From the NCBI RefSeq assembly GCF_900660575.1, contig NZ_LR215008.1, positions 248,001 to 312,000 on the forward strand: a stretch of DNA of 64,000 nucleotides, in the 5' to 3' direction. A program made the position numbers and the translations under genes. Position 1 is the stretch's first letter, and every line of letters starts with the position of its first letter. The notes under the pieces are model-generated. The model saw nothing but the letters and a program-made list of their open reading frames with translations, was not told the DNA's origin and made no database searches. Shown piece after piece: positions 1 through 15,444 of this stretch. This stretch comes from Mycoplasmopsis pulmonis. Lineage in GTDB: Bacteria > Bacillota_I > Bacilli_A > Mycoplasmatales > Metamycoplasmataceae.

Positions 1-397
1 AGACTTTATCGACAAAGTTGCAGAAAAAATTATTGATGGACATGCAGTTGTTTTAAACTCAATAATTATTCTTGACACAGTTAGATTCGACCAATCATCA
101 ATTTTACCTATTGCAGTTGCTAACCCAAAACTAATGCCTCCAATTAACGTTATTGAATGAGACACATTCATAACAGGAGAAGAAAACTTAGTTATTATTG
201 ATACTTTCATTCAAATGATTGAAAACTCTCTATCAAGAGGACATGAAGTTGAGTTTTTTGAAAATTCACTTTTTGTTAGAAACATTGAAGGTATTACCTC
301 ACTTTTTATAAATGAAGAAGCTTCAAGGTACTTTAATTCAAGAATTACTAAAAAATACTCTTCAGCTAAAAAACAAAGTAGTAGTTTAATAAAATAA
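1..397 (+). CDS. F1-like/X0 ATPase operon protein, C-terminal part (possible gamma-like subunit)
   Basis: Open from the window edge in the frame starting at base 2, ending TAA at 395-397; the 5' part lies outside. One TGA reads as Trp. The visible ~131 residues show a beta-strand/helix segment with SSILPIAV followed by an EWD stretch, and end in a basic helix. The order of an LP motif, a variable strand, then long helices resembles the C-terminal half of F1 gamma, but the similarity is faint. It sits 51 bases ahead of the next operon gene. Known mycoplasma F1-like clusters hold seven genes: alpha-, beta-, gamma- and epsilon-like proteins plus three unique ones. Six are seen here, so the missing one (a multi-spanning membrane protein in known clusters) should lie upstream. 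Whether this gene or the next is gamma-like cannot be settled by eye. Confidence 0.6.
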
Positions 398-448
398 ACT
401 AATTCATTTAGTTTTATATACAACTAAAAAGCTTTTAAAGGAGTAGAG

Positions 449-1597
449 TTGAAAAGAAAAGAAATTGAAGAAAGGAAAAATAATTTTGAATTTTTCTCAA
501 ATTACATTGATATTTCCAAAATCTCATTGTTATACAATTTAAATAAAGAAATTCAAGATTTAAACACTATTAAATCCCTAAGAAAATCACATAGTGTTTT
601 ACTTTCTAAAATCAATGAAAAGTGATTAAAAAAATATAACAATTATTACTTAAATGTTAATAAAAAACTACCTTCTCTATATATATTAGTGGATGCAAAG
701 CAAGATGATGAATATGCTGAAATTGCTTTAAATAAATTAAAAGAAATCATGGTAGAAAGAATTACACTAAATGATTATGTAATTACCATTGGTTGAAAAA
801 CTCATAAATTAGCCGAGTCAATTGGCTTTCAAATAATTGACAAATTAGACTTTAGTGCCTTTGAAAAAATTGATCTTCTAAGTGAAAGACTCTCATCAAT
901 TTTAGAAATTGGACTTCAAAATTATGTCTTTAGTAAATCAGTTTTACTTATTGCAGAAAATGACATTGAAACTAAAGGGATTATTGAAAAAATTATTATT
1001 CCTTTTGACAAAAGTTCACTTGAACAAAAAATGGAAATTCTTGATGATGACGGAATACCTATTAAAGATGATGAATTTGAAGAAGATGAAAATTGAATTA
1101 GCCATTATGAAGATATTATCAATGCAATTGATCTAAGAAAAAACAAATGAAAACCTGATGTTGTAGGTTTTTACAACAAAATGTCAAAAGCTTTAATTAA
1201 AAGTGAATTTTACGAAATTAAAATTAAAAGAAACATTCAAACTTTAAAGTTACAACTTGCAATTCTTGAAGATAAAAAAAGAAATGTTAATGAACAACTT
1301 GAAGATCTTCAGAAAAAATGAAATAAAGTTAGAAAAGAAGAAACTACTAATAAATCATTAATTCTTTTTGCAGCTTTTAAAGCTAAAAAGAAACAACTTG
1401 AATTATCAGATCTAGAAGAAAAAAAAGCTGAGAAATTAGCTGACAAAATTAGAAAAACAAATGCTATTAAAAATAAAGAGCATATTCTTTTAAAAGAAGA
1501 AGAAAGTCTAACAAAAGCTACAACTAATTTAAAAAAAGTCAAAACTAAAGAGCCACAACTAGAAAAAAGAAAAAAGAAAATTAAGGAAGAAATCTAA
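449..1597 (+). CDS. F1-like/X0 ATPase operon protein, coiled-coil (possible gamma-like subunit)
   Basis: 382 residues if started at the TTG at 449, which lies 5 bases after AAAGGAG; no in-frame ATG nearby has an RBS. Several TGA codons read as Trp. An N-terminal helix is followed by an alpha/beta core (strands around LYILVDA and VITIGW), an acidic stretch (DDDGIPIKDDEFEEDE), and a long C-terminal Lys/Glu-rich coiled coil from about residue 250 to the end. Two helical ends around an alpha/beta core is the F1 gamma layout, and this gene is third from the start if one gene is missing upstream. The TAA overlaps the next ATG (TAATG), so translation is probably coupled. The alternative is that it is one of the unique F1-like cluster proteins. 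Confidence 0.7.
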
Positions 1598-2154
1598 TGC
1601 CATTAATTCTAAGTATTATTGAACCAAGTAATTATAAGCAAATTGTTCCTAATAATAACTTTGAAATTCTAGACATAACTCTTATTTCTACAGTTCAAAA
1701 ACCAGTGATTATAACTGATGAGCCAGCTAAAAAACAAAGTGTTTCAGTTTATGATGTAGCAGCTCTTGTATTTTCAATTAAGAACCCTGAAAATGAAGAG
1801 ATCAAAAAAGTTTATGTCATTGCTGAAAGTGTTATTTGAATTTCAAACGAAAAAGGAAATTTAGTTTCAATTAATGGTCTTTTTAAAATTATTCCAAATG
1901 ATCTATTTATTGCTGTTTACAAGAAATTCGAAGATCTAAAAGAAATGTCTGTTGAAGAAATTGAAGAGTTCTTAGAACTTGATAAAAGTAAATCAATTCT
2001 TCAAGCCTTCGATGAAGTTACTGATTATTTTTCAATTTCAAACTATGAAATCAACAGCAACCTTTTTAGAATGGCTACAAATCAAGACAAATTCACTAAT
2101 CTATCTAAAAAAATTCTAGTTAAAACTTTAGTTGCCTGACAACTAACAAAATAA
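1597..2154 (+). CDS. F1-like/X0 ATPase operon protein, epsilon-like candidate
   Basis: 185 residues with two TGA-Trp codons. The ATG overlaps the previous stop. The N-terminal ~110 residues alternate short hydrophobic strands (LILSIIEP, FEILDITLIS, KKVYVIAESVIW), as expected for the beta-sandwich of an epsilon subunit; the rest is helical and acidic. Its place just before the large membrane protein and the alpha/beta-like genes fits the epsilon-like member of F1-like clusters. No motif proves this, so the subunit name is an inference from position and predicted strands. Confidence 0.65.
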
Positions 2155-2166
2155 AGGGGATAAAAC

Positions 2167-5100
2167 ATGAACAAGAAAAATAAAAAAGCTTTGTTAATAG
2201 CTCTTCCAATAGTTTCTTTAGTAGCAGCTTCTACTACTAGTGCTTTTGTCCTTACTAATAGACCAAAACAAGAAATTCAAAACCAAATTCAAGACCAAAG
2301 ACAAAGTGTTAATCTAAAAAATATTAAATATCAAGATTCAGTAAGTCAAAATATAGCTGGAGGAATTTTAGACAATCCCAAAGTTTATTTTAAACTTGAT
2401 GAAATCTTACCTTTGGAAATTGAAAATGGTCAATGAAAAAATATTGTTGAAAATTTAAATTTAATTCCAAATACTTCCCCTGCTAAAAACCAACTTTTAG
2501 AAATCATGAAAAATCTTGAGTACTATAGACTTTGAGAGAGTTTCAAAAGAGGTTCACAAGAACTTGATTTAATTGAAGATTTTAGAAAAAAATTTGCTTT
2601 AGATTTTAATTTCGAAAGTGTTGAACAAATTACAGGTGGAAATGAAAACATTAAAAAAATCATTAATGAACTTAATGGTTTTGTTGAAGGTACAAGAGTT
2701 AACATTACTGGAATAGGTAATACCTCAGCTAGTGCAAACTCTCCTGATTTTATTCCTGGGGCAAAAATAGTTGATTTGTCTCTTTCGGTGGCTTCTTCTA
2801 CAACTAATGTTAATTTAAATGATAGATATAACACATTAGTTAAAATAGCTGAAATTGACACTAGTTTAAACTCTGACGTAGTTTTTAACTTTGAATATAG
2901 TGGAACAAGTGTTGTTGGAACTAAAAACGGAAAGCTAATTATCAAAAATGAAAATGGTGAGCTTCAAAGTGCTAATTTTTCTCTTGAAAATTATTCAAAA
3001 AACTTAAACCTTTTTGGAAGATGAGAAGGTTTTACAGGAACTCAAGATTCAAACCAAGGTTTTCCAACAACTATAAGAAACTTTATAATTGTTAGAACTC
3101 TTGAAAGTTTAGAAGTCTATGTTAGAGCTGAACAAAATGAAAGAATTCAAAACATCCAAGTTGAATCAGGAAAAACAGCTGTTAAAAAATTTGGAATTTT
3201 AAATTCTCAGCTAAGCTCTCAACCTATTATTAGTTCACAATCATTTAGTTCAATTAGATTTTATGGAGTAGGAATTAACACTCAAAATTGAACAAATCGA
3301 GAAGGCTTTGATGTTTATTTAGGAGATAAAACTACTTTTGAAAATCCTATTTATGCAAAATCTTCAAATCAAGATTATTCAGTTGGTAATTTAGTTCAAA
3401 TAAAAGATGAAAATGGAGATGTTAATCTAAAACTTAGCTATGACAAAAGCTCTGAAGATAGAGAAAAAAGATTTGAAATTAGCCCTAACTTAGCAAAACT
3501 TCCAATTCAAAGTGAAGATCTTAACAAAGTTAACCTTAGTGTAAGTCCTTCTTCATTTGACAATGGTAACTATGCTAAATTTTCAGTTGGTTTTAACAAA
3601 GATATAATTAGCTTTAACTCAGCTCAGGCTAATAACTCATCTACTTATAATCCATTAATTTCTCTAGATGCCAAAGACTATGCTAAAAAAATATTCTTTG
3701 AGCCACCTTCAATTTCTACAAGTCTTGACTTTAGTGCTCAAGAAAAAAATATTCAAGGAGAAATTTTTGTTGACAATGAAATTCAAGCTAGAAAAGAATT
3801 GGCAAGAATTTACAACAAATGAGCAATAGATTCAACTCAAAACTATGATTCAAATAAATATAGCAAAATTGATTTTTCATATAACAAAATAACTTCAGAA
3901 CAAAGTAATGGAAGATTTATAAAAATTAAACAAAATCAAGTTACTAAATTTTCAAATTTTGGTCCAGAGCTTTACAAACAACTTTCAAAAGATTATGTTG
4001 AATATGCAAATATTATTAAACAACTTGATCCTCAAGCAGATGTTTCTAATTTAAGTCCCTTTATTCTTTCAGTTCTAAATGAAGAAACAGCCTCTGATGT
4101 TATTAGATCTCAATTCTTTAGTAAAATAAGCTCAACTAATCTTCAACCAATTATTAACAGAATAGTTGAAGCACTTAACGATAGAACAAAAAATAGCCAA
4201 ACTAAAGATGCCATTTATGAAAAAGAAATGGCCAACATTATTGAGCTTGTATATAGATGAATTAACAGTGAGTTCAAGAAAAACTTGGATGATATTTTCC
4301 TACGTTCTCTAAGAGGATTTATAGAAAGTTCTAATAAAAACCAAGCTTTAAGTTTTAACAAAGTTTTAAACCTAGATGTTGTTAAAACCAATGAACATCA
4401 AGTAAATGTAAATGGAACAACTCAAAAAGTTAAGCTTTTTTCACTGGTTCCTCAAGTTCAATCTTGAATTTCAAAACCTGATGGAAGTGCAGCTAGTGCA
4501 AGTGACATTCTAAAAAGCATTATTGATTTTATCTACAAAGATGAACTAGGAACTTCATTTTTTGCCTTTAGTAATTCAATAGCAACTTATAGATCATTTT
4601 TACAACAAGAAAATGAAAGCCAAGATGATTTAAACATAAGAAGATCACAGCTTTATTCTAGTGAATATTTAAAAGATAGAACAAGAGCAATTGAAGCTGC
4701 TAATTTATATATTGAATTGTTTAAATTAGTAGGAATTGATTGAAATGCTAAAATGTTTGGATTTTTAGAATCAGGACAAACAATTAACTTTGGAACACTA
4801 AAATCTTCTCAAACAAATGATCCTACATTTTCAATTGAAGGATTTATTGAAGAATTTGCCTCTAAACTAGAAAATACTTCAAGAGACAATTCAAATCTAA
4901 TAGATACTAAAGAAAGAGAAAATGAAGTTTCAATAAAAATTTATGATAAAAAAATAACTTCTGAATATTTAAAAGTTCTTTTATCAGGATCAAATATTTA
5001 CAATTCTTTAAATGCTAGATTAAATTCAATTTCTAATTTAGCAAATACAGATGATGAAAAAAGAGTTATTAATCTAAGACTAAGAGAGTCAATACCTACT

Positions 5101-5481
5101 TTAAATGTTGTGGCAAATTATGCCCTTGTTGCAGGAAATGTTAATGTTAAAAATTACATTGATAATTTTGTTAATGAACAAAGCCAATTATCACAGGCTC
5201 AAAAAATCATTAATGAAATTGATCTTTCTAAACAACTAGTTTTTAGAACAGTTGATGTTCAGTCATTTTTATCAGCTGGAACTCAAGCTGTAGATCAAAT
5301 ATTTAAATATTCAATGCTGATTTTTTCATTAATTTTCATGGTAATACCTGCATTTTTATTAGTGACAAAAAGAAAAACAATCAATTTTAAAACACAACCA
5401 TTTTTAAAATCAATATTAACGGGTCTTTCAGTTCTTGGAGCTGTTGTGCTTGCTGTGGCTCTATGATTGATTCTAATATAA
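2167..5481 (+). CDS. Large membrane-anchored protein of the F1-like/X0 ATPase cluster
   Basis: 1104 residues reading TGA as Trp; the ORF is open over 3.3 kb. An N-terminal signal anchor follows a KKNKK basic start (hydrophobic about residues 10-29, no lipobox Cys). A long, Ser/Asn-rich domain of about 1000 residues follows, presumably outside the cell. Two transmembrane helices lie at about 1047-1070 and 1079-1104, separated by a short basic loop (TKRKT), with the protein ending in the membrane. Three membrane segments match the 3-TM protein described for F1-like clusters as part of the proposed X0 sector. RBS AAAGGGG lies 12 bases after the previous stop; the alpha-like gene follows after 14 bases. 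Its surface domain would connect the cytosolic F1-like motor to the outside. Confidence 0.8.
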
Positions 5482-5495
5482 GATAAGGAGAAAAT

Positions 5496-9168
<3,673 letters not shown>

Positions 9169-9181
9169 TTTAATAAAAAGG

Positions 9182-9209
9182 CATTTTTCAAAGGAAAAAT
9201 GTTTTTTTT
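9182..9209 (+). terminator. Terminator of the F1-like ATPase operon
   Basis: Stem CATTTTTC / GAAAAATG with a 4-base loop followed by a T-run, 14 bases after the beta-like stop codon. Confidence 0.8.
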
Positions 9210-9302
9210 ATGAAACTTAAGCTATGCTTAGTAATGTTTAGACAAAAAAATATATAATTAAAATATTTTTATACATAAATTATTCAAGGAGAAATCATTT
9301 AT

Positions 9303-10259
9303 ATGAATTTTAATGACTATATTATTTCTAGAGTCAAAAAACTTAAAGAAAAAAAACGTATCCTACTAGTTGATGGAAACGATCCAAGATCTCTTGAAGC
9401 TGCCAAAGAACTTCAAAAATATCCAAATATTGAAGTTAGCCTTTTGGTTGAGTCTAAAAGCGATGTTAAAGATGGATTTAACTTTGTTGTTTTAGATCAA
9501 GATCAAAAACAATACGAAAGTTTTTGTCAAGATCTTTTTGAATCAAGAAAAGGAAAAGACTCTCTTGAGTCTGTTCAAAAAGCTCTTAAAACTCGTCCTT
9601 TTTATGCAATGATGCTACTAAAAAAAGGCTTTTTTGATGGAGTTGTTGGTGGACTTTTATATACAACAGCTGATATTTTAAAAGCTGCTTTTAAGGTTGT
9701 TGGTCCTAAAGTTGGTGTAAAAACTATTAGCTCATTAATGATTATGTCTAAGGGCGAAGATACTAAAATTTTTGCAGATATTTCAATCAATGTTAACCCT
9801 TCAGCTGATCAATTAGTTGACATTGCTAAAAACAGCGTTGAGTTTTTAGAACAAATGGGTATTGAAGCTTTTCCTTCATTTTTATCTTTTTCAACTCAAG
9901 GCTCAGCTGTTAGTGATGAGACTAAAAAAGTAGTTGAGGCCAAAGAAAAATTTAATGCTCTAGCACTAAAGGCCAAAGCTCTAGGAGAGATTCAATTTGA
10001 TGCAGCCGTTGATCTTAAAACAAGATCTTCAAAATACAAAAACCCAGAGTTTAGTCAAGAGTCTAATTTACTAATTTTTCCTGACTTAGAAGCTGGAAAC
10101 ATTGGATATAAAATTGCTCAAAGAATGGGTAAATATGGAGCTTTTGGACCTATTGTAACTGGAACAAAACTTCCAATTAACGATCTTTCAAGAGGAGCAT
10201 CAGTTGAAGATGTTGCCAATACTGTTTTAATTACTGCATTACAAAGTGAGGGAAAATAA
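9303..10259 (+). CDS. pta: Phosphate acetyltransferase
   Basis: 318 residues, the usual length of a short bacterial Pta. It converts acetyl-CoA and phosphate to acetyl phosphate in the cytosol. Seen: the GVVGGLLYTTADILKAAF block, the DISINVNPSADQLV block and the C-terminal FPDLEAGNIGYKIAQRM and GPIVTG blocks of the PTA_PTB family. RBS AAGGAG is 10 bases before the ATG. Its stop is directly followed by the ATG of ackA with no gap, so the two form a translationally coupled acetate/ATP unit. Confidence 0.97.
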   Translation: MNFNDYIISRVKKLKEKKRILLVDGNDPRSLEAAKELQKYPNIEVSLLVESKSDVKDGFNFVVLDQDQKQYESFCQDLFESRKGKDSLESVQKALKTRPFYAMMLLKKGFFDGVVGGLLYTTADILKAAFKVVGPKVGVKTISSLMIMSKGEDTKIFADISINVNPSADQLVDIAKNSVEFLEQMGIEAFPSFLSFSTQGSAVSDETKKVVEAKEKFNALALKAKALGEIQFDAAVDLKTRSSKYKNPEFSQESNLLIFPDLEAGNIGYKIAQRMGKYGAFGPIVTGTKLPINDLSRGASVEDVANTVLITALQSEGK

Positions 10260-11441
10260 ATGAAAATTTTAGTTATTAACGCAGGATCGAGCTCTATTAA
10301 ATTTGCTTTATTTGAAAAAGAAAATTTAAATCAAATAGCTAGTGGTATAGCTGAGAGAATTGGAATTGAAAATGGAATTATTTCAATTTCTTTTGACAAA
10401 AAATATCAATTTGAAATTGATATGAAAGACCATCTTGAAGCTGCTAAAAAACTTTTAGAACTTTTTGAGCAAATTTCACTAATCAAAAACGCTGATGAAA
10501 TTGAACTAATAGGTTTTAGAGTAGTTCATGGAGGAATTGAACTAAATAAAGCTTCGAAACTAGATCAAAAAACTATTTCAATCATTGAAGACTCAGCTAA
10601 ATATGCTCCTTTACACAACCCAGGAGCTCTTCAAGCGATTAAAGCTTTTCAAGTTGCTCTTCCAAAAGCTAAACTTTCAGTTAATTTAGACACAGCTTTT
10701 CACTCAAGCATTGACAAAATTAACTATTCATATCCAATCAATTATGAATTGGCTCAAAAATTAGGAATTAGAAAATTTGGTTTCCACGGAATAAGCCATC
10801 GCTTTATTACTAATAAACTAGAAAAAATTCTTAACAAAAAAAGTGTTAACTTTGTTAACTTGCACATTGGTAATGGAGCTAGTTTATGTGCTGTTAAAGA
10901 CTCAAAATCAATAGATACTTCAATGGGATTTACTCCTTTAGCTGGAATTATGATGGGAACAAGAAGTGGTGACATTGACCCTTCTATTCACGAGTTTGTT
11001 TGTAAAGAAGAAAACATGAGTATTGAAGAATTTACTTCAATTTTAAACAAAAAATCAGGAATATTTGGAGTAAGTCAAATCTCTAGTGACCTTAGAGATG
11101 TTGAAGAGCAATATGCCAAAGGAAACGAGCAAGCTATTTTTGCCCTTGATTTATATAGCCAAAAAATTGCTGACTATGCAGCTATTTATCTAAATAAAAT
11201 TGCTCCTCAAATTGACGCTATTGTTTTTACAGCAGGAGTTGGAGAAAACTCAGCTTTTATTCGTAAAAATGTTATTAGCAGAATTAAAATCAAAAACATT
11301 GAACTTGATGAGACTTTAAATAGTCAAAAAGTTGGAGAATATCAGCTAATTTCGACAAAAAACAGTGAAATTCCTGTTTATGTAATTAGAACCAATGAAG
11401 AGCTAATGATTGCTAGTGATGCAAAAAAACTAAACTCTTAA
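10260..11441 (+). CDS. ackA: Acetate kinase
   Basis: 393 residues, normal length, no TGA codon needed. It makes ATP and acetate from acetyl phosphate. N-terminal VINAGSSSIKF, central FHGISHRF, VNLHIGNGAS, MGFTPLAGIMMGTRSGDID and C-terminal FTAGVGENSAFIR are the acetate kinase signatures. Starts on the base after the pta stop; engB follows one base after its stop, so pta-ackA-engB look like one transcript. Confidence 0.98.
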   Translation: MKILVINAGSSSIKFALFEKENLNQIASGIAERIGIENGIISISFDKKYQFEIDMKDHLEAAKKLLELFEQISLIKNADEIELIGFRVVHGGIELNKASKLDQKTISIIEDSAKYAPLHNPGALQAIKAFQVALPKAKLSVNLDTAFHSSIDKINYSYPINYELAQKLGIRKFGFHGISHRFITNKLEKILNKKSVNFVNLHIGNGASLCAVKDSKSIDTSMGFTPLAGIMMGTRSGDIDPSIHEFVCKEENMSIEEFTSILNKKSGIFGVSQISSDLRDVEEQYAKGNEQAIFALDLYSQKIADYAAIYLNKIAPQIDAIVFTAGVGENSAFIRKNVISRIKIKNIELDETLNSQKVGEYQLISTKNSEIPVYVIRTNEELMIASDAKKLNS

Positions 11442-11442
11442 A

Positions 11443-12003
11443 ATGCTTCGTTTTATCAAAAGTGCTTCTAATAGCCAATCGTGATATAACCACGACAAAG
11501 TCGAAATTTGTTTTATTGGAAGAAGTAATGTTGGAAAATCCTCTTTAATTAATAGTCTTTCTAACTCAGCGGTTTCTAAAGTTTCTAACACTCCCGGAAG
11601 AACTCAATTAATTAATTTTTTTGAAGATGATCAAAAAAATGTCTATGTTGATCTTCCGGGTTATGGCTTTGCACAAATGCCAAAAGATAAACTTGAAAAA
11701 ATGCATCAAATGATTGATGAATATCTTCAAAATCGCAAAAACTTAAAAACAATTGTGCTTTTATTTGACTCAAGAAGAGGAATTTTAGACCAAGACTTAG
11801 ACTTTATTAATTGAGCCCAGCAAGCTAAGAAAAATATAATCTTGTTAGCAACTAAAATTGACAAACTAAATCAAGCTCAAAAACATAAGCTTTTAGTCTC
11901 TCTCAAAGAGCTTAATTTAGAAAAATCCGTGCTTTTGGTCTCTTCTTTAAAAAGAACAAATATAGATAATTTGAAAAAACTTTTAGCAAGTGAATTTAAA
12001 TAA
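11443..12003 (+). CDS. engB: Ribosome biogenesis GTPase EngB/YsxC
   Basis: 186 residues, continuous only if TGA is Trp (two codons). G1 motif GRSNVGKSS, G2 region with the conserved TPGRTQ, G3 DLPGYGFA and G4 TKIDK identify the YihA/YsxC GTPase that acts in 50S subunit assembly. The ATG is 1 base after the ackA stop with no clear own RBS, pointing to coupling to ackA. Length is typical (about 190-200). Confidence 0.95.
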
Positions 12004-12062
12004 TTAACTTAAGAGCTTGATTTATTAAAAATAAAAATAAGCTAAAATTCTAATAGTAAAAG

Positions 12063-12087
12063 AAGTTGTTTAGGCAACTTTTTTTAT
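12063..12087 (+). terminator. Terminator after engB
   Basis: Stem AAGTTG / CAACTT with loop TTTAGG, then seven T. It ends the pta-ackA-engB transcript. The remaining ~200 bases up to pyk are AT-rich and show no further gene. Confidence 0.75.
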
Positions 12088-12284
12088 TAACTATGCTTAT
12101 TAAAATTTTTAAAAATAAGCAATTGTGATAAATTTTTCATCAAAATTAATGGTTTTTTTAATCCATAGACCTTTGAATGTTAAATTAGTGATAAAATGAG
12201 TATAAATAGATTTGTAAATTTGTTATTTTAGATATTTTTTTACAAAAATTAAGTAAAAGTAATAAAAAAATAGGAGTTTTTTTA

Positions 12285-13712
12285 ATGTATTCGATAAAAA
12301 AGAAATCAAAACTAATTGCTACAATTGGACCTTCTTCTGATAACTATGAAGTTTTAAAAGAGTTAGTAGAAAATGGAGTAACTTGTGTAAGGGCTAATTT
12401 TTCACATGGAGACTATCAAGAACAAAAAAGAAAATTTGATCTTGCCAAAAAAGTAAGCCATGATTTAAACACCCCCCTTTCATTAATGTTAGATACTAAA
12501 GGACCTGAAATTAGAATTGGGAAAATGAAAGATGGAGTTCAAAAAATTGAGGCCAATCAAAGTTTAAAAATTTGAGTCTCAGAAGAAAAATATAAAAATT
12601 TATTAGGAACCTCAGAAGATATTAGCGTTTCTTATAATATGTCTCAAGATTTAAAAAAGGGCAATCAAGTTCTTCTTGATGATGGAAAATTAGATACTAT
12701 TGTAGAAAAAGTAACCCCTGAGTATGTTCAAGTAAGAGCACTTAATTCTCATAATTTAAAAACAAATAAAAGAATTAACCTTCCGGGAGTGGCTTTTTCA
12801 CTTCCTTTTCTAAGCGAAAAAGACAAAAAGGATATAGCCTTTGGAGTTGAAAATGATATTAACTATGTTGCAGCTTCATTTGTTAATTCCAAAGAAAATG
12901 TATTAGAACTTAGAGCTATTTTAAAATCACTAAACGCAGAGCATGTTCAAATTATTTCAAAAATTGAATCAACTCTAGGAATTGAAAACATCGATGAAAT
13001 AATTGAACACTCAGATGGAGTTATGATAGCAAGAGGAGATTTAGGACTTGAAATTCCTTACTATGAAGTTCCTTACTGACAAAAAACAATTATTAGAAAA
13101 TGTATAAATGTAGGCAAAGTTGTAATAGTAGCAACTCAAATGCTTGATAGTATGGAACATAACACTAACCCTACAAGAGCAGAAGTCACTGATGTATACT
13201 TTGCAACTGAATTAGGAGCTGATTCAACCATGCTCTCAGGAGAGACCGCTCAAGGACATTTTCCAGTTGAGGCTGTTCAGGTTATGTCAAAAATTAACCA
13301 AAGAGCTGAAAAAGAGTTTTATAGTAAACTTTACTACAATGCTCAACTTGAATCAAATGCAAAATTAGCTACTACCAAAAGAGCTAAAATTGCCTATGAA
13401 GTAGCAAAGAAAACTCAATCAGGAGATTTTAAATATACAGTAGTGCTTTCAGCTAGTGGTAATTTATTAAAGAAAGTAGCCAACTTTAGACCTAATACTT
13501 CAATTATAGGCTTTGTTCAAGACAAAAAACTAATCAATGCCTTTGGAATAGTCTCTTCTGTATTTGTCTCACCTGAGTCTGTTCAAAAATACTTTGAACT
13601 AAAAAATAATCCTTTAGCTGCAATTAGCACCCTTAAAAACTATGATGCAAGACCAGGAGATAAATTCTTGATTGTTCATAATGAAAAAATTACCCAACAT
13701 GTTGTTGAGTAA
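12285..13712 (+). CDS. pyk: Pyruvate kinase
   Basis: 475 residues, the core three-domain form without the extra C-terminal domain of bacilli; two TGA-Trp codons. It transfers phosphate from PEP to ADP. Motifs: TIGPSS near the start, VRANFSHG, DTKGPEIR, the active-site Lys in QIISKIES, MIARGDLGLE and ATQMLDSM. An AGGAG lies 9 bases before the ATG. Monocistronic: own leader of about 200 bases and a terminator directly after. Confidence 0.97.
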
Positions 13713-13735
13713 TTTTTAAAGGATCTCTTATTAGA

Positions 13736-13767
13736 ATTTTTAGCTCTAAAGGCTAAAAATTTTTTTA
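13736..13767 (+). terminator. Terminator of pyk
   Basis: Stem ATTTTTAGC / GCTAAAAAT with a 7-base loop and a T-run, 24 bases after the pyk stop. The T-run overlaps the stop of the convergent gene on the minus strand. Confidence 0.8.
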
Positions 13768-14655
13768 TCTCTTTCTTCGATTTTTCATTCATCTTCAAAA
13801 TAAAAATAAAGCTGGCACAAGAATTAAAATAAAGTTAATAACCAAAAAGATTCTAAATCAAATTTTTCTTCTTCCTTTGGTAATTTTTTCATAAACTTCA
13901 TCTGTTATTCAATTTTCTTTACCACCAAAGGATTGTTCAATATCGTTTTTTCGTTTTTTTCTTGAAAGAGCAAAAAAAACATGAAGAACTACTCAAGCTG
14001 CTAAAACTATAATAAAAATAGTTATTACCAAATTAGCATTTCCAAACATAATTCGAATTAGCTCTTTAAAATTAAAGTCTATTCGACCAAATATTCCTAG
14101 TGAAACTGATTTGTTAACATCTTTAAGAGCATATAAAATACCTAGAAAAATTGAACAAAACCAAAGCAAAATAATACTAATTCAATTATGATCTATTTGC
14201 CTTAAAATAATTTTTTTATAAGCATTTTTCATATACTGAGGACCGTTGGGAGTATCTCCTCTTTGAACTTCATTGCGATATGAAATTTCTGAATTTTTTA
14301 AATTCCTTAGATCAATTAAAATGCTAATAATTTTAGCAAGCATTACAAAGGCTATAGTTCCACCAAAAAAATAATAAGTATTTGAAGGCTCTATCAATTT
14401 CTCGCTTAATAAAGTTGGTTTAAAAGCATTTATTAATAGAAAAATTGAAACTATAACAATAGCTGCTAAAAATAAAATTAAAGTTAAAACATTAATAATT
14501 TTTTCAGATCTAAAAACTCGATAAGCACTAGCTTCCATTACGCCTTTAGGATCTTTTACTTTTGAGGATTGAAGTAAAATTTTATTATATTGATTTGAGG
14601 GACTAACAATATTAATCGTTGAAGTGTCGTGAAGAGGTTTTATATCCATGGCCAT
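13765..14655 (-). CDS. Hypothetical multi-pass membrane protein
   Basis: 296 residues with several TGA-Trp codons. Hydrophobic segments lie at about residues 58-80, 95-117, 160-175, 210-232 and 265-288, giving four or five membrane helices; the last is followed by the basic end WMKNRRKR. The long N-terminus (about 55 residues) and the C-terminal basic tail are probably cytosolic. The ATG has a GGAT-type weak RBS. No family recognised. It lies 57 bases downstream of the Lit-like gene on the same strand, so the two may be co-transcribed. Confidence 0.8.
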
Positions 14656-14712
14656 TATCCTTTAGTTTAATTATTTAATTTTATTTTATTACAAGGATAG
14701 AAAAAAACCTAA

Positions 14713-15444
14713 TTAAAGGTTGATAATAGGTCTTTTTCTTTCTCTTCTTAAAAGAATAATATAGATAAATAGATAAACAATATGAACAGCAAAGATTATA
14801 ACTATGATCAAAATCGCTGCACTCATGAAAAATCTTGCTGGAAGAGCATAAATAATAGGATCAACATTGCCATCAAATCTTCAAGTTGAGTCTCTAAAGA
14901 AGATTTTGTGGAAATATTCAAAAGCAATTTGAAAATTAGCAGCTATTGCAATACCTATTATTAGTGCAAGAATCAAAATAGCTATAAATGAAAATTTTAA
15001 ATATGAATAACTTCTATGAGCTAGTGTTAAATAAATTGTTAAAGGAATAAAAAGAAGTCCGAAGAATATTCCGCTAATGGCTAAGTTTTCTATAAGAAAT
15101 TTAACATCTCTAAAATGTGATATTCCACTTTCTGACATAGGAAAGTGAGTTAAACGCAAATCTGTTTTTTTAGAAAAAGGAACTAAATAATCAATAATTT
15201 CACCATAGGCTTGAACTATTTGAGCTGAACTAACATTTAAATTTGAACCATTTTCTTTTAATTTTTGGTTTATTGAAGCTTCTAAATCTAAAGTGTTTAC
15301 TTGGCTGCTGTATATTCATTTACTAAAAAAAATAGATAGTGAAATTAAAATAACCGTAATTATTAATAATGAAATTGTATTTAAAAAAGTTGCCGTATGT
15401 TTGAGAAATTTGTGTTTATAAAAAGGGGTTTTATGATTTTGCAT
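14713..15444 (-). CDS. TIGR01906/DUF1461 integral membrane protein, Lit-like lipoprotein transacylase candidate
   Basis: 243 residues, four predicted membrane helices, TGA-Trp codons present. After TM1 (about 23-43) a ~60-residue outer loop ends in SESGISHFRDVK (His at about 108), the hallmark HxxDV block of the TIGR01906/DUF1461 family; between TM3 and TM4 comes FHKIFF (His at about 178) followed by W and the DPIIYALPARFF block, also family-typical. In Enterococcus and Bacillus, Lit is a member of this family and moves an acyl chain within diacyl lipoproteins to give lyso-form lipoproteins. Function is inferred from family membership and the two conserved His; it would act on the many lipoproteins of this cell. 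No clear RBS; a TTTTGC context precedes the start. Confidence 0.75.

Noticed and set aside
2523-2945. 140-codon minus-strand ORF
   Set aside because: Shadow inside the large membrane protein gene of the F1-like operon; no RBS, no protein-like features.
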